DNA of 64,000 bases from Mycobacterium intracellulare ATCC 13950 (GCF_000277125.1 NC_016946.1:4960001-5024000); one strand, 5' to 3'. Numbered from the stretch's first letter, positions 26,156-35,657 are shown. Notes: generated from the sequence alone by a model not told the origin. Translations and numbers: made by a program.

Positions 26156-26632
26156 ATGACCCTCGACGATCTCGCCGATATCGAAGCGATCAAGCAAGTC
26201 AAATACCGGTATCTGCGCGCGCTGGACACCAAGCATTGGGATGACTTCGCCGACACCCTGGCCGAGGACATCAAGGCCGATTACGGGCCGTCGATCGGCA
26301 ACGAGCTGCACTTCACCAACCGCGCCGAGTTGGTGGAGTACATGCGAACGTCGCTGCCCGCGAACGTCATCACCGAGCACCGGGTGACCCATCCGGACAT
26401 CACCGTCACCGGCGACACCGCAACGGGCAGTTGGTATCTGCAGGACCGGGTCATGGTGTCCGACCTGAACTTCATGTTGATCGGGGCGGCCTTCTACCGC
26501 GACACCTACCGCCGCACCGAGGCCGGGTGGAAGATCAGCGGCACCGGTTACGACCGAACCTATGACGCCACAATGTCTTTGGAGGGCATGAACTTCACGC
26601 TCAAACCCGGTCGCGCCATCGCCACCGACTGA
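26156..26632 (+). CDS. SnoaL-like (NTF2-fold) protein (Rv0310c homologue)
   Basis: 158 residues from ATG 26156; a GTG at 26138 would give 164, nearer the 163 of M. tuberculosis Rv0310c. It is an NTF2-like alpha+beta barrel: DDLADIEAIKQVKYRYLRAL (residues 4-23), DDFADTLAEDIKADYG, EHRVTHPDITVTGDTATGSW and FYRDTYRRTEAGWKISGTGY. D-x-x-x-L at the pocket and the Tyr/His residues fit SnoaL-4 dehydratase or isomerase types (bile-acid dehydratase-like). The substrate is unknown. It follows the TetR gene by 58 bp on the same strand. Confidence 0.78.
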   Translation: MTLDDLADIEAIKQVKYRYLRALDTKHWDDFADTLAEDIKADYGPSIGNELHFTNRAELVEYMRTSLPANVITEHRVTHPDITVTGDTATGSWYLQDRVMVSDLNFMLIGAAFYRDTYRRTEAGWKISGTGYDRTYDATMSLEGMNFTLKPGRAIATD

Positions 26633-26636
26633 GGCG

Positions 26637-27296
26637 CTACTTCGTGATGGCGATGACGGCGCCGGGCCGCAGCCATTTCATGATCGACACCAGCTGAGCG
26701 TCGTCGACGGCCACGCATCCCTCGGTGGGTTTGCCGTCGGTGGTGTGGAAGAAGAACGCGGCGCCCCCGCCCGGGGTCTTGTTCTTGTTGACGCCCATCA
26801 CGACCGCGTGCTTGTACTGCGGGATCTGCAGGTTCTCGCTTTCGGCGGTGTTGAACGGGCACTGGGCCTTCTGGCACACCTGCATCGAGTTGAAGGTGGC
26901 GCTGTGGTCGTCGCCGCTCCACCAGTAGTTTCCCCCGGTGATCTGGGTGTAGGGCAGCCCGGTGCCGGGATTCGGCGCGGTGCCGAAGGCGGAGTCCAGG
27001 GTGTAGACGCCCATCGGAGTGGCCGGGACGCCGCTCTTGGCCTGCGGCGCCATTCCCGCCGAACCGACGTGGGTGGGAATGCCGGAACGCAGCGACTGCC
27101 AGCCGGTGCCGGTGCGCTGGAAGACCTCCATGGTCGCGTTCGAGCCGCCGGTGCTCACCACCGAAACCACCTGTGTCGCATTGCCGACCGCGTTCGCGAA
27201 CCAGGGAGCGCCGGCAGCGGCGCCGATCGGCGCGAGCAGCACCGAGGCGAAAATCACGCACGCCGCAGCGCACAGTGACGTGAGCAGTCGGTGCAT
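26637..27296 (-). CDS. YkuD-type exported L,D-transpeptidase-like protein (Rv0309 homologue)
   Basis: 219 residues from ATG 27296 (GGAG upstream); ATG 27305 is an alternative. A signal peptide covers residues 1-27. The mature protein is highly similar to M. tuberculosis Rv0309 (218 aa): WFANxVGNATQVVSVV, GSAGMAP, PATPMGVYxLDSAFGTAPNP, IPQYKHxVVMGVNK. The catalytic segment is F-F-F-H-T-T-D-G followed by T-E-G-C-V-A-V, providing the His and Cys expected of YkuD-like enzymes in a variant arrangement. It is probably periplasmic and active on peptidoglycan or a related substrate. It converges with the SnoaL-like gene (4-bp gap). Confidence 0.8.
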   Translation of the reverse strand: MHRLLTSLCAAACVIFASVLLAPIGAAAGAPWFANAVGNATQVVSVVSTGGSNATMEVFQRTGTGWQSLRSGIPTHVGSAGMAPQAKSGVPATPMGVYTLDSAFGTAPNPGTGLPYTQITGGNYWWSGDDHSATFNSMQVCQKAQCPFNTAESENLQIPQYKHAVVMGVNKNKTPGGGAAFFFHTTDGKPTEGCVAVDDAQLVSIMKWLRPGAVIAITK

Positions 27297-27351
27297 GCAC
27301 TCCATCGTCAGACCCGCGCATCCTCGCGGTCAAGTAAAGCTTTAGCCCCGG

Positions 27352-28038
27352 TTAGGTCACCGCGCCGTGACCAAATGCCCACCGCCGCAGGGCTTTAGCT
27401 CGGACGGTCGGGGCGGGGGGACGAAAAACCCAGAGGCACACCAGGAAATACAGGTATCCCAGCGACCAGCCGGCCAGTACGTCGGACGGGTAATGCACGT
27501 TCAGCGCCACCCGGGAGAGGCCGACCGCCGGCAGCGCCACCGCCACCGCGGCGACCGCGATGCGCCGCGCCGCCACGTTCATCATCGGCAGCGCGAACGA
27601 CAGCATCGCGAGCAGCCCGGCGGTCGCCTCGAGCGCATGACCGGACGGAAACGAGGTGGCGGCCGCCGGAACCAGCATGGTCGGCGGCCGCGGGCGGTCG
27701 GCCAGCGCCTTGACCGCCGCCGTCGCGAACTCGTTGCACGGCGCGCACGCCAGCACCAGCACCAGCGCGGCCCGCAGTTGGCGCATCACCAGGGCGAGCA
27801 CCGTCACGGAGATCCCCAGCACGGCCAGCGCGCCCGGTCCCAGCACGAACGACACCGATTCGGCGAACCGCAGCCACGACGGGTGCTTGATCGCCAGCGC
27901 CCGCGCCCCGTCCAGCAGGGACCAGTCCACGCGGTACAGCCACGCCCAGCGCTGGCGGTAGCCCACCCACATGAGCGCGTACACCGCCGCGGCCAGCGCG
28001 GCGATCCCGGCGGCCAACGGCGTCCTCGGGCGGGTCAT
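27352..28038 (-). CDS. PAP2-family membrane phosphatase (Rv0308 homologue)
   Basis: 228 residues from ATG 28038 (GTG 28041 directly precedes it). It has six transmembrane segments and all PAP2 motifs: K-A-L-A-D-R-P-R-P, S-F-P-S-G-H, and S-R-V-A-L-N-V-H-Y-P-S-D-V. The family dephosphorylates lipid phosphates such as undecaprenyl or decaprenyl pyrophosphate, phosphatidate or phosphatidylglycerophosphate at the outer face of the membrane. Length agrees with M. tuberculosis Rv0308 (238). It is divergent from the Rv0307c homologue with 80 bp between. Confidence 0.85.
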   Translation of the reverse strand: MTRPRTPLAAGIAALAAAVYALMWVGYRQRWAWLYRVDWSLLDGARALAIKHPSWLRFAESVSFVLGPGALAVLGISVTVLALVMRQLRAALVLVLACAPCNEFATAAVKALADRPRPPTMLVPAAATSFPSGHALEATAGLLAMLSFALPMMNVAARRIAVAAVAVALPAVGLSRVALNVHYPSDVLAGWSLGYLYFLVCLWVFRPPAPTVRAKALRRWAFGHGAVT

Positions 28039-28118
28039 CACCCACCGATACCAGCACGGCCGCGGCGGCGGCCGTGCGCCCGCCCCACGGAGTCGCGCCG
28101 CGCGGTCATACTGGCGGT

Positions 28119-28601
28119 ATGGCCGTCTTTGTCCGCAGGTTGTTCGGCATCGGCAAGCTGCCCGACGAGCTGCACGCCCAGGTCGAATCGGAAGGCCTTA
28201 TCTACCTTGCCGATTACGTCGCGGTGACCCGGCGTTTCAGCGGCACCATCCCCGGGGTGCGGTTGCCGCACGGCGTCGCCAGCTACACGGGGTCGCTGGC
28301 CTTCACCTCGGAGCGGGTGCTGGCAACGCTGTCGATGCTGCCCCGGCTGGCCGGCCCGACCGTCAGCGTGCGCTGGGACGCGCCGCAGACCGGCGCCGCG
28401 AACGTGGAGATCTCGTCGACGGGCCTGCAGGTCGACGTCGATGTCTCCGCGGTCGACCAAAAGTTCAGCGGCGAGTTGTCGCTGCACTACAAGGTCGCCA
28501 TCCCGGCCGAGGTGCTCGACACCCTGCCGCGGCGGTCGCTGGCGTTCGACATGCCGCCGGAATACGTCTTCCGCGCGGTTGGCGTTACCTATAGTCCCTG
28601 A
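28119..28601 (+). CDS. Conserved hypothetical protein (Rv0307c homologue)
   Basis: 160 residues from ATG 28119, identical in length to M. tuberculosis Rv0307c. No signal peptide or transmembrane segment is present. The protein consists mostly of alternating beta-strand-like segments (GLIYLADYVAVTRRFSGTIP, ASYTGSLAFTSERVLATL, GELSLHYKVAIP). No catalytic motif or family is recognised. Its 3' end overlaps the convergent small gene by 17 bp. Confidence 0.72.
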   Translation: MAVFVRRLFGIGKLPDELHAQVESEGLIYLADYVAVTRRFSGTIPGVRLPHGVASYTGSLAFTSERVLATLSMLPRLAGPTVSVRWDAPQTGAANVEISSTGLQVDVDVSAVDQKFSGELSLHYKVAIPAEVLDTLPRRSLAFDMPPEYVFRAVGVTYSP

Positions 28602-28869
28602 TCGTGATCCGCGGCCACGGCGGCTGCCGCAGCACCGCCAGGCTGCCGATCACCCCGGCCAGCAGGCCGGTGACCACCCCGATCAGGGCGATGCGATTCG
28701 CGTCCACGGCCGGCGTCCAGGTGGCCCGGCCGTCGCGGATGGCGAAGACCCCCAGCGGTTTGGCGACCACGATGACGGTGGTGCCGTCGGGGGTCTGGTA
28801 GGGCTCGCCATAGCCGCGGCCGGCGGCGGGATCGGCGGCCAGTTGCTCGAGGACATCGGAAGGCTTCAC
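28585..28869 (-). CDS. Small membrane protein with GerW-like N-terminal region
   Basis: 94 residues from GTG 28869, which follows GGGAG with 6-base spacing. The N-terminal part KPSDVLEQLAADPAAGRGYG, then EPYQTPDGTTVIVVAKPLGV, resembles the GerW/YtfJ-type segment (GEP...DGTTVIPV) found in spore and actinobacterial proteins, though the likeness is only by eye. One transmembrane helix lies at residues roughly 63-82 (IALIGVVTGLLAGVIGSLAV) with a short basic tail. Function unknown. It diverges from the BluB gene with 47 bp between starts. Confidence 0.65.
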   Translation of the reverse strand: MKPSDVLEQLAADPAAGRGYGEPYQTPDGTTVIVVAKPLGVFAIRDGRATWTPAVDANRIALIGVVTGLLAGVIGSLAVLRQPPWPRITIRDYR

Positions 28870-28916
28870 GGGACACTCCCTTCGGGACACGTCCACGCTA
28901 ATGCGGATTTCCTACG

Positions 28917-29585
28917 ATGGCTGACGTGACCGATCAGGCATTCAGCCCGCAGGAGCGGCGCGCCGTCTATCGCGTCATCTCCGAACGCCGTGACATGCGC
29001 CGGTTCGTTCCCGGCGCGGTGGTGGACGAGGAGCTGCTGGCACGCCTGCTGCAGGCCGCGCACGCCGCGCCCAGCGTCGGGCTGATGCAGCCGTGGCGCT
29101 TCATCCGGATCACCGACGATGCGCTGCGGCGCCGCATCCACGCACTCGTCGACGAGGAACGCCCGCGCACGGCCGCCGCGCTGGGCGAGCGGGGCGACGA
29201 ATTCCTGGCGCTCAAGGTGGAGGGCATCCTCGATTGCGCCGAACTGTTGGTGGTGGCGCTGGGCGACGACCGCGACAAGCACGTGTTCGGGCGGCGCACC
29301 CTGCCGCAGATGGACCTGGCGTCGGTGTCGTGCGCCATCCAGAACCTGTGGCTGGCAGCGCGATCCGAAGGGCTCGGCATGGGCTGGGTGTCGCTCTTCG
29401 ATCCGCAACGGTTGGCCTCGCTGCTCGACATGCCGGACGGGGCGGAGCCGGTGGCCATCCTGTGCCTGGGGCCGGTGCCCGAATTCCCCGATCGCCCGGC
29501 CCTCGAACTGGACGGCTGGGCCGTGGCGCGGCCGCTGTCGGAGTTCGTCTGCGAGAACCGGTGGGGGCGCCTCCCGTCCGCCTGA
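28917..29585 (+). CDS. bluB: 5,6-dimethylbenzimidazole synthase (BluB, Rv0306 homologue)
   Basis: 222 residues from ATG 28917 (GTG 28926 is possible). It is a nitroreductase-fold protein of BluB type: Y-R-V-I-S-E-R-R-D-M-R-R-F near residues 20-32, A-P-S-V-G-L-M-Q-P-W (residues roughly 52-61), DEERPRTAAALGERGDEFLA and SEGLGMGWVSLF. BluB oxidatively cleaves reduced FMN to 5,6-dimethylbenzimidazole, the lower ligand of cobalamin. Length matches M. tuberculosis Rv0306 (223). No other cobalamin gene is next to it; the gene stands alone in this conserved order. Confidence 0.85.
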   Translation: MADVTDQAFSPQERRAVYRVISERRDMRRFVPGAVVDEELLARLLQAAHAAPSVGLMQPWRFIRITDDALRRRIHALVDEERPRTAAALGERGDEFLALKVEGILDCAELLVVALGDDRDKHVFGRRTLPQMDLASVSCAIQNLWLAARSEGLGMGWVSLFDPQRLASLLDMPDGAEPVAILCLGPVPEFPDRPALELDGWAVARPLSEFVCENRWGRLPSA

Positions 29586-29654
29586 CGAGCCGACGCGGCG
29601 GGGATCGCCGCAGCACGTTGCGGTATCGTCGCCGGTCGCGGGGCAAGGTGAGAG

Positions 29655-31052
29655 GTGACGCAATTGACGCCGGGCAAGGACAACGTGCTGATCGTGCACT
29701 GGCACGACCTGGGCCGCTACCTCGGCGTCTACGGGCACCCGGACGTGTCGAGCCCGCGAATGGACCGCCTTGCGGCCGAGGGCATCCTGTTCACCCGGGC
29801 GCACGCCACCGCGCCGCTGTGCTCGCCGTCGCGCGGGTCGCTGTTCACCGGACGCTATCCGCAATCCAACGGCCTCATCGGCCTGGCGCACCACGGCTGG
29901 GAATACCGCAGCGGAATCCGCACACTCCCCCAAATCCTGTCCGAATCGGGTTGGTATTCAGCGCTTTTCGGCATGCAGCACGAGACGTCCTACCCTAAGC
30001 GGCTGGGTTTCGACGAGTTCGACGTATCGAACTCCTACTGCGACTACGTCGCCGACAAGGCCGACGAATGGTTGCGGCAAAGCGCCGATGGCCTGGTGGG
30101 ACAACCCTTTTTGTTGACCGCCGGGTTTTTCGAGACGCACCGCCCCTACCCCGAGGACCGATACACCCCGGCCGAGGGCGCCGACGTCGAGCTGCCCGAC
30201 TACCTGCCCGACACCCCCGAGGTGCGTGGCGACCTGGCCGCCTTCTACGGGGCCATCAGCGCGGCAGACGCCGCCGTCGGACGGTTGCTGGACACGCTGG
30301 CGGACACGGGATTAGACGCCACCACCTGGGTGGTGTTCTTCACCGACCACGGCCCGGCGTTCCCCCGCGCGAAATCCACGCTGTACGACGCGGGAACCGG
30401 CATCGGCATGATCATCCGGCCACCCACCGACCGGGGTGTGACGCCCCGCGTCTACGACGAGCTGTTCAGCGCCGTCGACCTGGTGCCAACGCTGTTGGGG
30501 CTGTTGGGAATCGACGCCCCCGCCGACGTCGACGGTGTGTCGCACGCGGGTGTCCTGCTGGAGCCGGACCCGCCCGCCGCGCCGGTGCGCGACGAGGTGT
30601 ACACGATGAAGACCTATCACGACTCGTTCGATCCGATTCGCGCGATCCGCACCAAGGACTACAGCTACATCGAGAACTACGCGTCGCGGCCGCTGCTGGA
30701 TCTGCCCTGGGACATCGAGGAAAGCCCGTCGGGGGTGGCCGTGGCCCCGCTCGTCACGGCGCCGCGGCCCGAGCGGGAGCTCTACGATCTGCGCGCCGAT
30801 CCCACCGAAACCACCAACCTGCTGGCCGACGACGGCGCGGACGTCGAGGACGTCGCGGCCGATCTCGCTGTCCTGCTGCATGATTGGCGCCAGCGCACCG
30901 GCGACGTCATCCCCTCGGAGTTCGCCGGCACCCGCATCGCCGCGCGGTACACCGAGACATACCTGCAGATCCATCACGGCGCCAAGCCGACCCCGCGGTC
31001 GGCCATCGCCGCCGACCGGGGCATCGAAGAAGGCAAGCCCGCGCAGCGATAG
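29655..31052 (+). CDS. Sulfatase family protein (Rv0296c homologue)
   Basis: 465 residues from GTG 29655, the length of M. tuberculosis Rv0296c. The formylglycine motif C-S-P-S-R-G is at C56-G61, so a C-x-P-x-R cysteine for maturation by a formylglycine-generating enzyme is present. Metal-site elements are D-L-G-R-Y-L-G-V-Y-G near the N-terminus and F-F-T-D-H-G-P near residue 230. In place of the usual D-D-L-G the first pair is H-D-L-G, a variation on the calcium site. It lacks a signal peptide, so it may be cytosolic and hydrolyse sulfate or related esters. Substrate unknown. Confidence 0.85.
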   Translation: MTQLTPGKDNVLIVHWHDLGRYLGVYGHPDVSSPRMDRLAAEGILFTRAHATAPLCSPSRGSLFTGRYPQSNGLIGLAHHGWEYRSGIRTLPQILSESGWYSALFGMQHETSYPKRLGFDEFDVSNSYCDYVADKADEWLRQSADGLVGQPFLLTAGFFETHRPYPEDRYTPAEGADVELPDYLPDTPEVRGDLAAFYGAISAADAAVGRLLDTLADTGLDATTWVVFFTDHGPAFPRAKSTLYDAGTGIGMIIRPPTDRGVTPRVYDELFSAVDLVPTLLGLLGIDAPADVDGVSHAGVLLEPDPPAAPVRDEVYTMKTYHDSFDPIRAIRTKDYSYIENYASRPLLDLPWDIEESPSGVAVAPLVTAPRPERELYDLRADPTETTNLLADDGADVEDVAADLAVLLHDWRQRTGDVIPSEFAGTRIAARYTETYLQIHHGAKPTPRSAIAADRGIEEGKPAQR

Positions 31053-31080
31053 TCGCGGCTGGTCCGATGGTGGCGACCCG

Positions 31081-31860
31081 CTACGCGCGGCCCGCGCCGC
31101 CCACCACGGCGACGACGAAGACCCGCCGGAACGGGAAGATCGTCGAACCGTCTGAGCGCGCCGGATAGGCGTCGGACAGCAGCGGAATCAACTCCTCGCG
31201 GAACTGCTGCCAGGTGTCGTCGTCGAGCCGCTCGCGCACCGGGACCAGCGCCGTGCCGGTGATCCACTCCAGCACCGGATGCTCGCCGGTCAGCTGATGC
31301 AGATACGTGGTCTCCCAGACGTCGACCCGGCATCCCGCATCCAGCAGCAGGTTGGCATAGTGCGCGGGCGGCTGCACCACCGCACCGACGCGAAACGGTA
31401 TGTCGCGCAACAACTTCGCATACGGCTCACGGCGGGCCAGCGCCCGCACCGCCGCGTAGGACGGGGACTCGAAGTTGCCCGGCATCTGCACCCCGATCCA
31501 CGATCCGGGCGCCAGCTCGCCCGCCCACCGCAGCAACAGGTCGGCATGCTCGGGCACCCAGTGCAGGGCCGCGTTGCTGACCACCACATCGGTGTCGGGC
31601 TGGGGCTTCCAGTCGCGCAGGTCGCCGGTGACGGCGTCGATGCCGCGCTCCTTGGCGGCGGCCACCATCTCCGGGGAGCTGTCCATCGCCTCGATCACCG
31701 CGTCCGGCCAGCGCCGGCCCAGGTATGTCGTCAGGTGTCCGGGCCCGCAACCGAGATCGACGACGCGGCGCGCCCGCTCGGCGCCCACCCGCGACAGCAG
31801 ATCGTAGAAGGGCCGGCCGCGGTGATCGGCAAAGGCCAGGTAGACGTCCGGGTCCCACAT
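31081..31860 (-). CDS. tam: Trans-aconitate 2-methyltransferase (Rv0294 homologue)
   Basis: 259 residues from ATG 31860, behind AGGAGG. Class I SAM-dependent methyltransferase: the SAM-binding motif is [12 protein letters not shown] (residues roughly 33-44), with E-A-M-D-S-S at the acidic ribose-binding position. Family-specific blocks are [20 protein letters not shown] at the N-terminus and S-N-A-A-L-H-W-V near residue 100. It methylates trans-aconitate, a by-product of the TCA cycle that inhibits aconitase. Length matches M. tuberculosis Tam (Rv0294, 261). It converges with the sulfatase gene (28-bp gap). Confidence 0.88.
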   Translation of the reverse strand: MWDPDVYLAFADHRGRPFYDLLSRVGAERARRVVDLGCGPGHLTTYLGRRWPDAVIEAMDSSPEMVAAAKERGIDAVTGDLRDWKPQPDTDVVVSNAALHWVPEHADLLLRWAGELAPGSWIGVQMPGNFESPSYAAVRALARREPYAKLLRDIPFRVGAVVQPPAHYANLLLDAGCRVDVWETTYLHQLTGEHPVLEWITGTALVPVRERLDDDTWQQFREELIPLLSDAYPARSDGSTIFPFRRVFVVAVVGGAGRA

Positions 31861-31965
31861 GTCGGTCCTCCTGATCAACGCGCCGTCGCTAGCCGGCTGA
31901 TAGCAAACCGTATTACCCCTATGGTGCACCGGCATCACCGCCGTGGTCCCGGGATAAGACCGTAG

Positions 31966-31981
31966 CGACCGAAACCGGTCG
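31966..31981. repeat. Small inverted repeat in divergent promoter region
   Basis: CGACCG and CGGTCG (31966-31971, 31976-31981) are separated by AAAC, 44 bases before the GTG of the hydrolase gene at 32025 and 106 bases before tam. It could be an operator for the divergent pair, but the arms are only 6 bp in GC-rich DNA, so chance is possible. Confidence 0.3.
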
Positions 31982-32024
31982 AACATCCTGGAAGCGCGAG
32001 CCCGTCCGGCTACCATCGGCGTTC

Positions 32025-33224
32025 GTGGCGCCCGACATGGACCCGATCGACCCGCCGGTCCCCGTTCCAGACGTTCCCGGCGCCGATGTGCCGGCCGGCG
32101 CCGGCAGATTACCCCCCCACTCGGCGTTGTCGCCCCGTCAGCGAATGGTAGTCGAGGCATCGGCCCTCGGTGATCTGGCCCTGCGCACCTGGGTGGCCTC
32201 GCTGCTCACCACCACGGTGACACCGTTCGTGGTCGCGGGCGCCCTGCGGCAATCCGATGCCTCGACCGAGCGGAGCAACCTCGACTTCTATACCGAGCTG
32301 GGGGCGGCGGGAGATCCCGCGCGGTCCTTTCCGGCGCCCACCGAGTTGCCGCGGGTGACCTCGCGTCGCGCCAGCCCGCTGGCGGAGTGGGTCGCGCGCG
32401 GCACGGTCGACAACATCGCGTTCCCCAGCAGCTTCACCGCGATCAACCCCGCGATGCGCGCGCGCTGGAGCGCGTGGGGATCCAACAACATGGTGCGCGC
32501 GCAGCACTGGCGCCACGACGACGGGCCGCGGCCCACGCTGTGCGTCATCCACGGCTTCATGGGGTCGTGGTATCTGGCCAACGGGCGGTTCTTCTCGCTG
32601 CCCTGGTACTACCGGGCGGGCTACGACGTGTTGATGTACACGCTGCCCTTTCACGGCAAGCGGGCCGAAAAGTTCTCGCCCTTCAGCGGTTTCGGCTATT
32701 TCGCCGGCGGTCTCAGCGGTTTCGCCGAGGCGATGGCCCAGGCCGTGCACGACTTTCGTTCCGTCATCGACTACCTGCGCCACACCGGTGTCGACCGGAT
32801 CGCGCTCACCGGCATCTCGCTGGGTGGCTACACCTCGGCGCTGGTGGCCTCCGCCGACGATCGGCTCGAGGCCGTCATCCCCAACTGCCCGGTCGTCACT
32901 CCCGCGACGCTGTTCGACGAATGGTTCCCGGCCAACAAGCTGGTGCGGATGGGCCTGCGCCTCTCCGATATCAGCCACGAGGCGTTGAGCGCCGGCATGG
33001 CGTACCACTGCCCGCTCAGTTACCCGCCGCTGGTCGGACGGGACCGCCGGATGATCATCACCGGCCTCGGCGACCGGATGGCGCCGCCGGACCACGCCGT
33101 CAAGCTATGGCGGCACTGGGATCACTGTGCGCTGCACTGGTTTCCGGGCAGCCACGTGTTGCACGTGAGCCAGTTGGACTACCTGCGCCGGATGACGGCA
33201 TTCCTGCAGGAGGTCATGTTCTAG
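32025..33224 (+). CDS. Alpha/beta-hydrolase-like protein (Rv0293c homologue)
   Basis: 399 residues from GTG 32025 (M. tuberculosis Rv0293c: 400). The N-terminal 35 residues are Pro-rich. The hydrolase core begins near residue 165 with C-V-I-H-G-F-M-G-S (oxyanion region), followed by nucleophile elbow G-I-S-L-G-G-Y (residues roughly 264-270), and ends with a candidate catalytic His in G-S-H-V-L-H-V. Possible catalytic residues are thus present, but the substrate is unknown. The 3' end overlaps eccE3 by 11 bp, tail to tail, so read-through from ESX-3 could make antisense RNA here. Confidence 0.82.
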   Translation: MAPDMDPIDPPVPVPDVPGADVPAGAGRLPPHSALSPRQRMVVEASALGDLALRTWVASLLTTTVTPFVVAGALRQSDASTERSNLDFYTELGAAGDPARSFPAPTELPRVTSRRASPLAEWVARGTVDNIAFPSSFTAINPAMRARWSAWGSNNMVRAQHWRHDDGPRPTLCVIHGFMGSWYLANGRFFSLPWYYRAGYDVLMYTLPFHGKRAEKFSPFSGFGYFAGGLSGFAEAMAQAVHDFRSVIDYLRHTGVDRIALTGISLGGYTSALVASADDRLEAVIPNCPVVTPATLFDEWFPANKLVRMGLRLSDISHEALSAGMAYHCPLSYPPLVGRDRRMIITGLGDRMAPPDHAVKLWRHWDHCALHWFPGSHVLHVSQLDYLRRMTAFLQEVMF

Positions 33225-34251
33225 CGGCCTCGAGGGTGTCGGTGGTCTCGGTGGTTGCCGAGTTGGTTTCCGGGCCGCCGGCCGACGACGCCCGATGGGC
33301 CCCGCCGACCAGGGTGGGCCAGTGCAGCTGGGCGAGCAGGCCCGCGGGCGCGGTCGTGTGTCCGTCCAGCCGCGCCGTCGACAACAGGTCCAGCGCCGTC
33401 AGTGCGGGCAGGTGGTTCCCGCGCTGCGGGGTCAGCCCGTCCAGCGGCGCCGTGCGCTCCGGCGGGGTGTCGGTCTGGAACGCGCACGCCACCGCGACGG
33501 TGGGGTGGGCCTTGTCGCCGGCGATCTCCAGCGCGGTGCAGGTCTCGCGGGCCGCATGCGACCGGATGGCGTCCAACGTCTCCGGCAAGGCCTCATCCAC
33601 CCGGATCTGGTATGCCGCAATGTAATCCGATGCGCCGCGCTGCACGCCGCGCCACCGCTCGCGGGGGTTGGACGTCAACAGCCGGGGAACGTCGTCGGGT
33701 GCGACGGCGGTCGCTTCCCAGCCGATCTCGCGGAGGTGGTCGGCCAGGCGCCGCGCCGCGACCTGGGCGGTCTCCTGCAGCGGGATCCGCGGCGAGCGGG
33801 CCCGCAGCGCGGCCAGGTTCTCCGGCGCCGACACGGTGAGCCCGATCCAGGTCTCGCGCCGCGATGTGTCGGAGGCGTTGTCCCGGCTGGTGATCCGGAT
33901 CTTGTCCGCCCGGATGCCGTAGCGGTCCAGGTAGCCGGCGATCAGCGGCAGCGGCAGCACATCGGAGTCGTCCTCCGGTGCGCCCACCCGGACCAGGGCG
34001 GTGGTCGCCGTGGCGGGGGGCTGCGGGGTGAACGCGTTGGCGCGCCCGATGATCGCCAGGCGGCGGCGCACCAAGGTGGTGAAATACAGGCCACCCCACC
34101 AGCCGAACAGCACGATCACGACGGCCGCCGCGATGCCGAGCAGCCAGTAGTCTCGTGGCGATCGCCATGGGTAGGCCATAACCGCGGGCACAATGGCCAA
34201 GAGCGCCAACGTGATTCGCCCGCTCCCGGGGGTAGGTATCGACATCTTCAC
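33214..34251 (-). CDS. eccE3: ESX-3 membrane complex subunit EccE3
   Basis: 345 residues from GTG 34251, overlapping the mycP3 stop by 4 bp; ATG 34245 is an alternative. It has two transmembrane helices near the N-terminus (ITLALLAIVPAVMAYPW; YWLLGIAAAVVIVLFGWWGG) and a large soluble domain, as in M. tuberculosis EccE3 (Rv0292, 331). EccE is the peripheral subunit of the type VII core complex EccB-C-D-E and may stabilise it with MycP. It is the last ESX-3 gene. The tail is Ala/Thr-rich and ends 11 bp inside the opposing Rv0293c homologue. Confidence 0.92.
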   Translation of the reverse strand: MKMSIPTPGSGRITLALLAIVPAVMAYPWRSPRDYWLLGIAAAVVIVLFGWWGGLYFTTLVRRRLAIIGRANAFTPQPPATATTALVRVGAPEDDSDVLPLPLIAGYLDRYGIRADKIRITSRDNASDTSRRETWIGLTVSAPENLAALRARSPRIPLQETAQVAARRLADHLREIGWEATAVAPDDVPRLLTSNPRERWRGVQRGASDYIAAYQIRVDEALPETLDAIRSHAARETCTALEIAGDKAHPTVAVACAFQTDTPPERTAPLDGLTPQRGNHLPALTALDLLSTARLDGHTTAPAGLLAQLHWPTLVGGAHRASSAGGPETNSATTETTDTLEAART

Positions 34252-35657
34252 GGGGTGGGGTCCTTTCGACGGCGTGCGGCGATGGTGGTGACCGCGCCGG
34301 CCACGGCGACCAGCACGGCCAGCACGGCGGTGCCGACCACCGCGACGGTCCGCGGTGTGGTGTTCTCGGGCGCCGGGGCCGGAGGCAGAGCGACCTGCTT
34401 GGCCGCCGCCCCGCTCGGCTGGTCGCCGGCGGGCAACTGCCAGGTCAGCGCGGCCACCGGGTCCACGCTGCCGGCGCCGACCACGTTGGACGGGTCGCGG
34501 GCGCCGTTGTGCGCGGTCGCGGTGATGCGATGCGTCACCGCGGTGGCGGACAGATCGGGATACTTGCTGCGCACCAGCGCCGCGACGCCGGCGACGTAAC
34601 CGGCCGCGTAGCTGGTGCCCTTGAGGGCGACCAGTTGCTGATGGTCGTCGGGCAGGCCGTTCGCCAGGCCCGCGCCGTCACCGTTGCCCACCGACACGAT
34701 GCGCTCGCCCGGCGCCGCGACACCCACCCACGGGCCCGCCACGGTGAATTTCGACGGCTGGCCCTCCGGGGTCAGCGACGCCACCGAAAGCACGTAGGGC
34801 TGCCACAACGACGGGATGGACACGGAGGTGACGCCGGCCCAGTTGCGCGGATCGTTCGGACGGCTCAGGTCGGTGAGCGGGTTGGATTCGCACGACGTCC
34901 CACCGGCGAACGATCCGGTCGGTCCGCTGTTGCCCGCGGCGGCCACGATCACCGCGTCCTTGTCCACCGCCGCGTAGCGCACGGCGGCGCCGAGGGCGGC
35001 CTGGTCGACGGGGCGGTCGACGGGCAGGCAGGTGGCCGAGCCGACGTCGATGACCCGGGCGCCGAGGTCGGCCGCGTGCACGATGGCCCGGGCGAGGGTC
35101 GTGACCTCGGTCGACACCCGCGCCATCAGCGGGTCGCCGCCCGGCGTGCGGGGGGAGAACCTGGCCGACGACGTCCTGATCGACACCACCCGCGCCGCGG
35201 GGGCCACGCCCGAGAACCCGTCGTCCGGCGACGGCTGGCCGGCGATGATCCCGGCGACCAGCGTGCCGTGTCCGTCGCAGTCGGTCAGGCCGTCGGTGGC
35301 CTCGACGAAGTCGCCGCCCGGCTCGACATTGGGCAGCCGCGGACCCGGCCGCACCCCGGTGTCGAGGACGGCGACCAGCTGACCGTCGCCACGCGAGAAC
35401 TGCCATGCCGCAGGCAGATTCAGCGCCGACTGGCTGGGCGTGGGGGCGCCCGGATCGCTGCCCGGGATGACCCCGGACGTCACGCACGGTCCGCGCTGCT
35501 CCATCGGCTGCACCGGCCCCGGCGCCCCGCTCGGTGGGGGGACGCCGGGATCGACGGTCGGCGGGCTGATCGCGAAAGCCGGCGGACTCGTCCACGTCGC
35601 GGTGGCCGGCAACAGGGCCAACACCGCCGCGAAGCAGGCTGATGCCGATCGAATCAT
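34248..35657 (-). CDS. mycP3: Mycosin MycP3 (ESX-3 subtilisin-like protease)
   Basis: 469 residues from ATG 35657. Signal peptide residues 1-29. The subtilase triad is complete: D99 (VLDTGV), H130 (DGHGT) and S349 (GTSYAA), with oxyanion N243 (AAGNSG). A short propeptide-like segment and paired cysteines (C58, C127) surround the N-terminal extension. A single membrane anchor lies near residues 434-458 (TVAVVGTAVLAVLVAVAGAV), with a basic tail. Mycosins are required for type VII secretion-complex stability. It overlaps both neighbours (eccD3 by 4 bp, eccE3 by 4 bp), showing translational coupling. Length agrees with M. tuberculosis MycP3 (461). Confidence 0.95.
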   Translation of the reverse strand: MIRSASACFAAVLALLPATATWTSPPAFAISPPTVDPGVPPPSGAPGPVQPMEQRGPCVTSGVIPGSDPGAPTPSQSALNLPAAWQFSRGDGQLVAVLDTGVRPGPRLPNVEPGGDFVEATDGLTDCDGHGTLVAGIIAGQPSPDDGFSGVAPAARVVSIRTSSARFSPRTPGGDPLMARVSTEVTTLARAIVHAADLGARVIDVGSATCLPVDRPVDQAALGAAVRYAAVDKDAVIVAAAGNSGPTGSFAGGTSCESNPLTDLSRPNDPRNWAGVTSVSIPSLWQPYVLSVASLTPEGQPSKFTVAGPWVGVAAPGERIVSVGNGDGAGLANGLPDDHQQLVALKGTSYAAGYVAGVAALVRSKYPDLSATAVTHRITATAHNGARDPSNVVGAGSVDPVAALTWQLPAGDQPSGAAAKQVALPPAPAPENTTPRTVAVVGTAVLAVLVAVAGAVTTIAARRRKDPTP

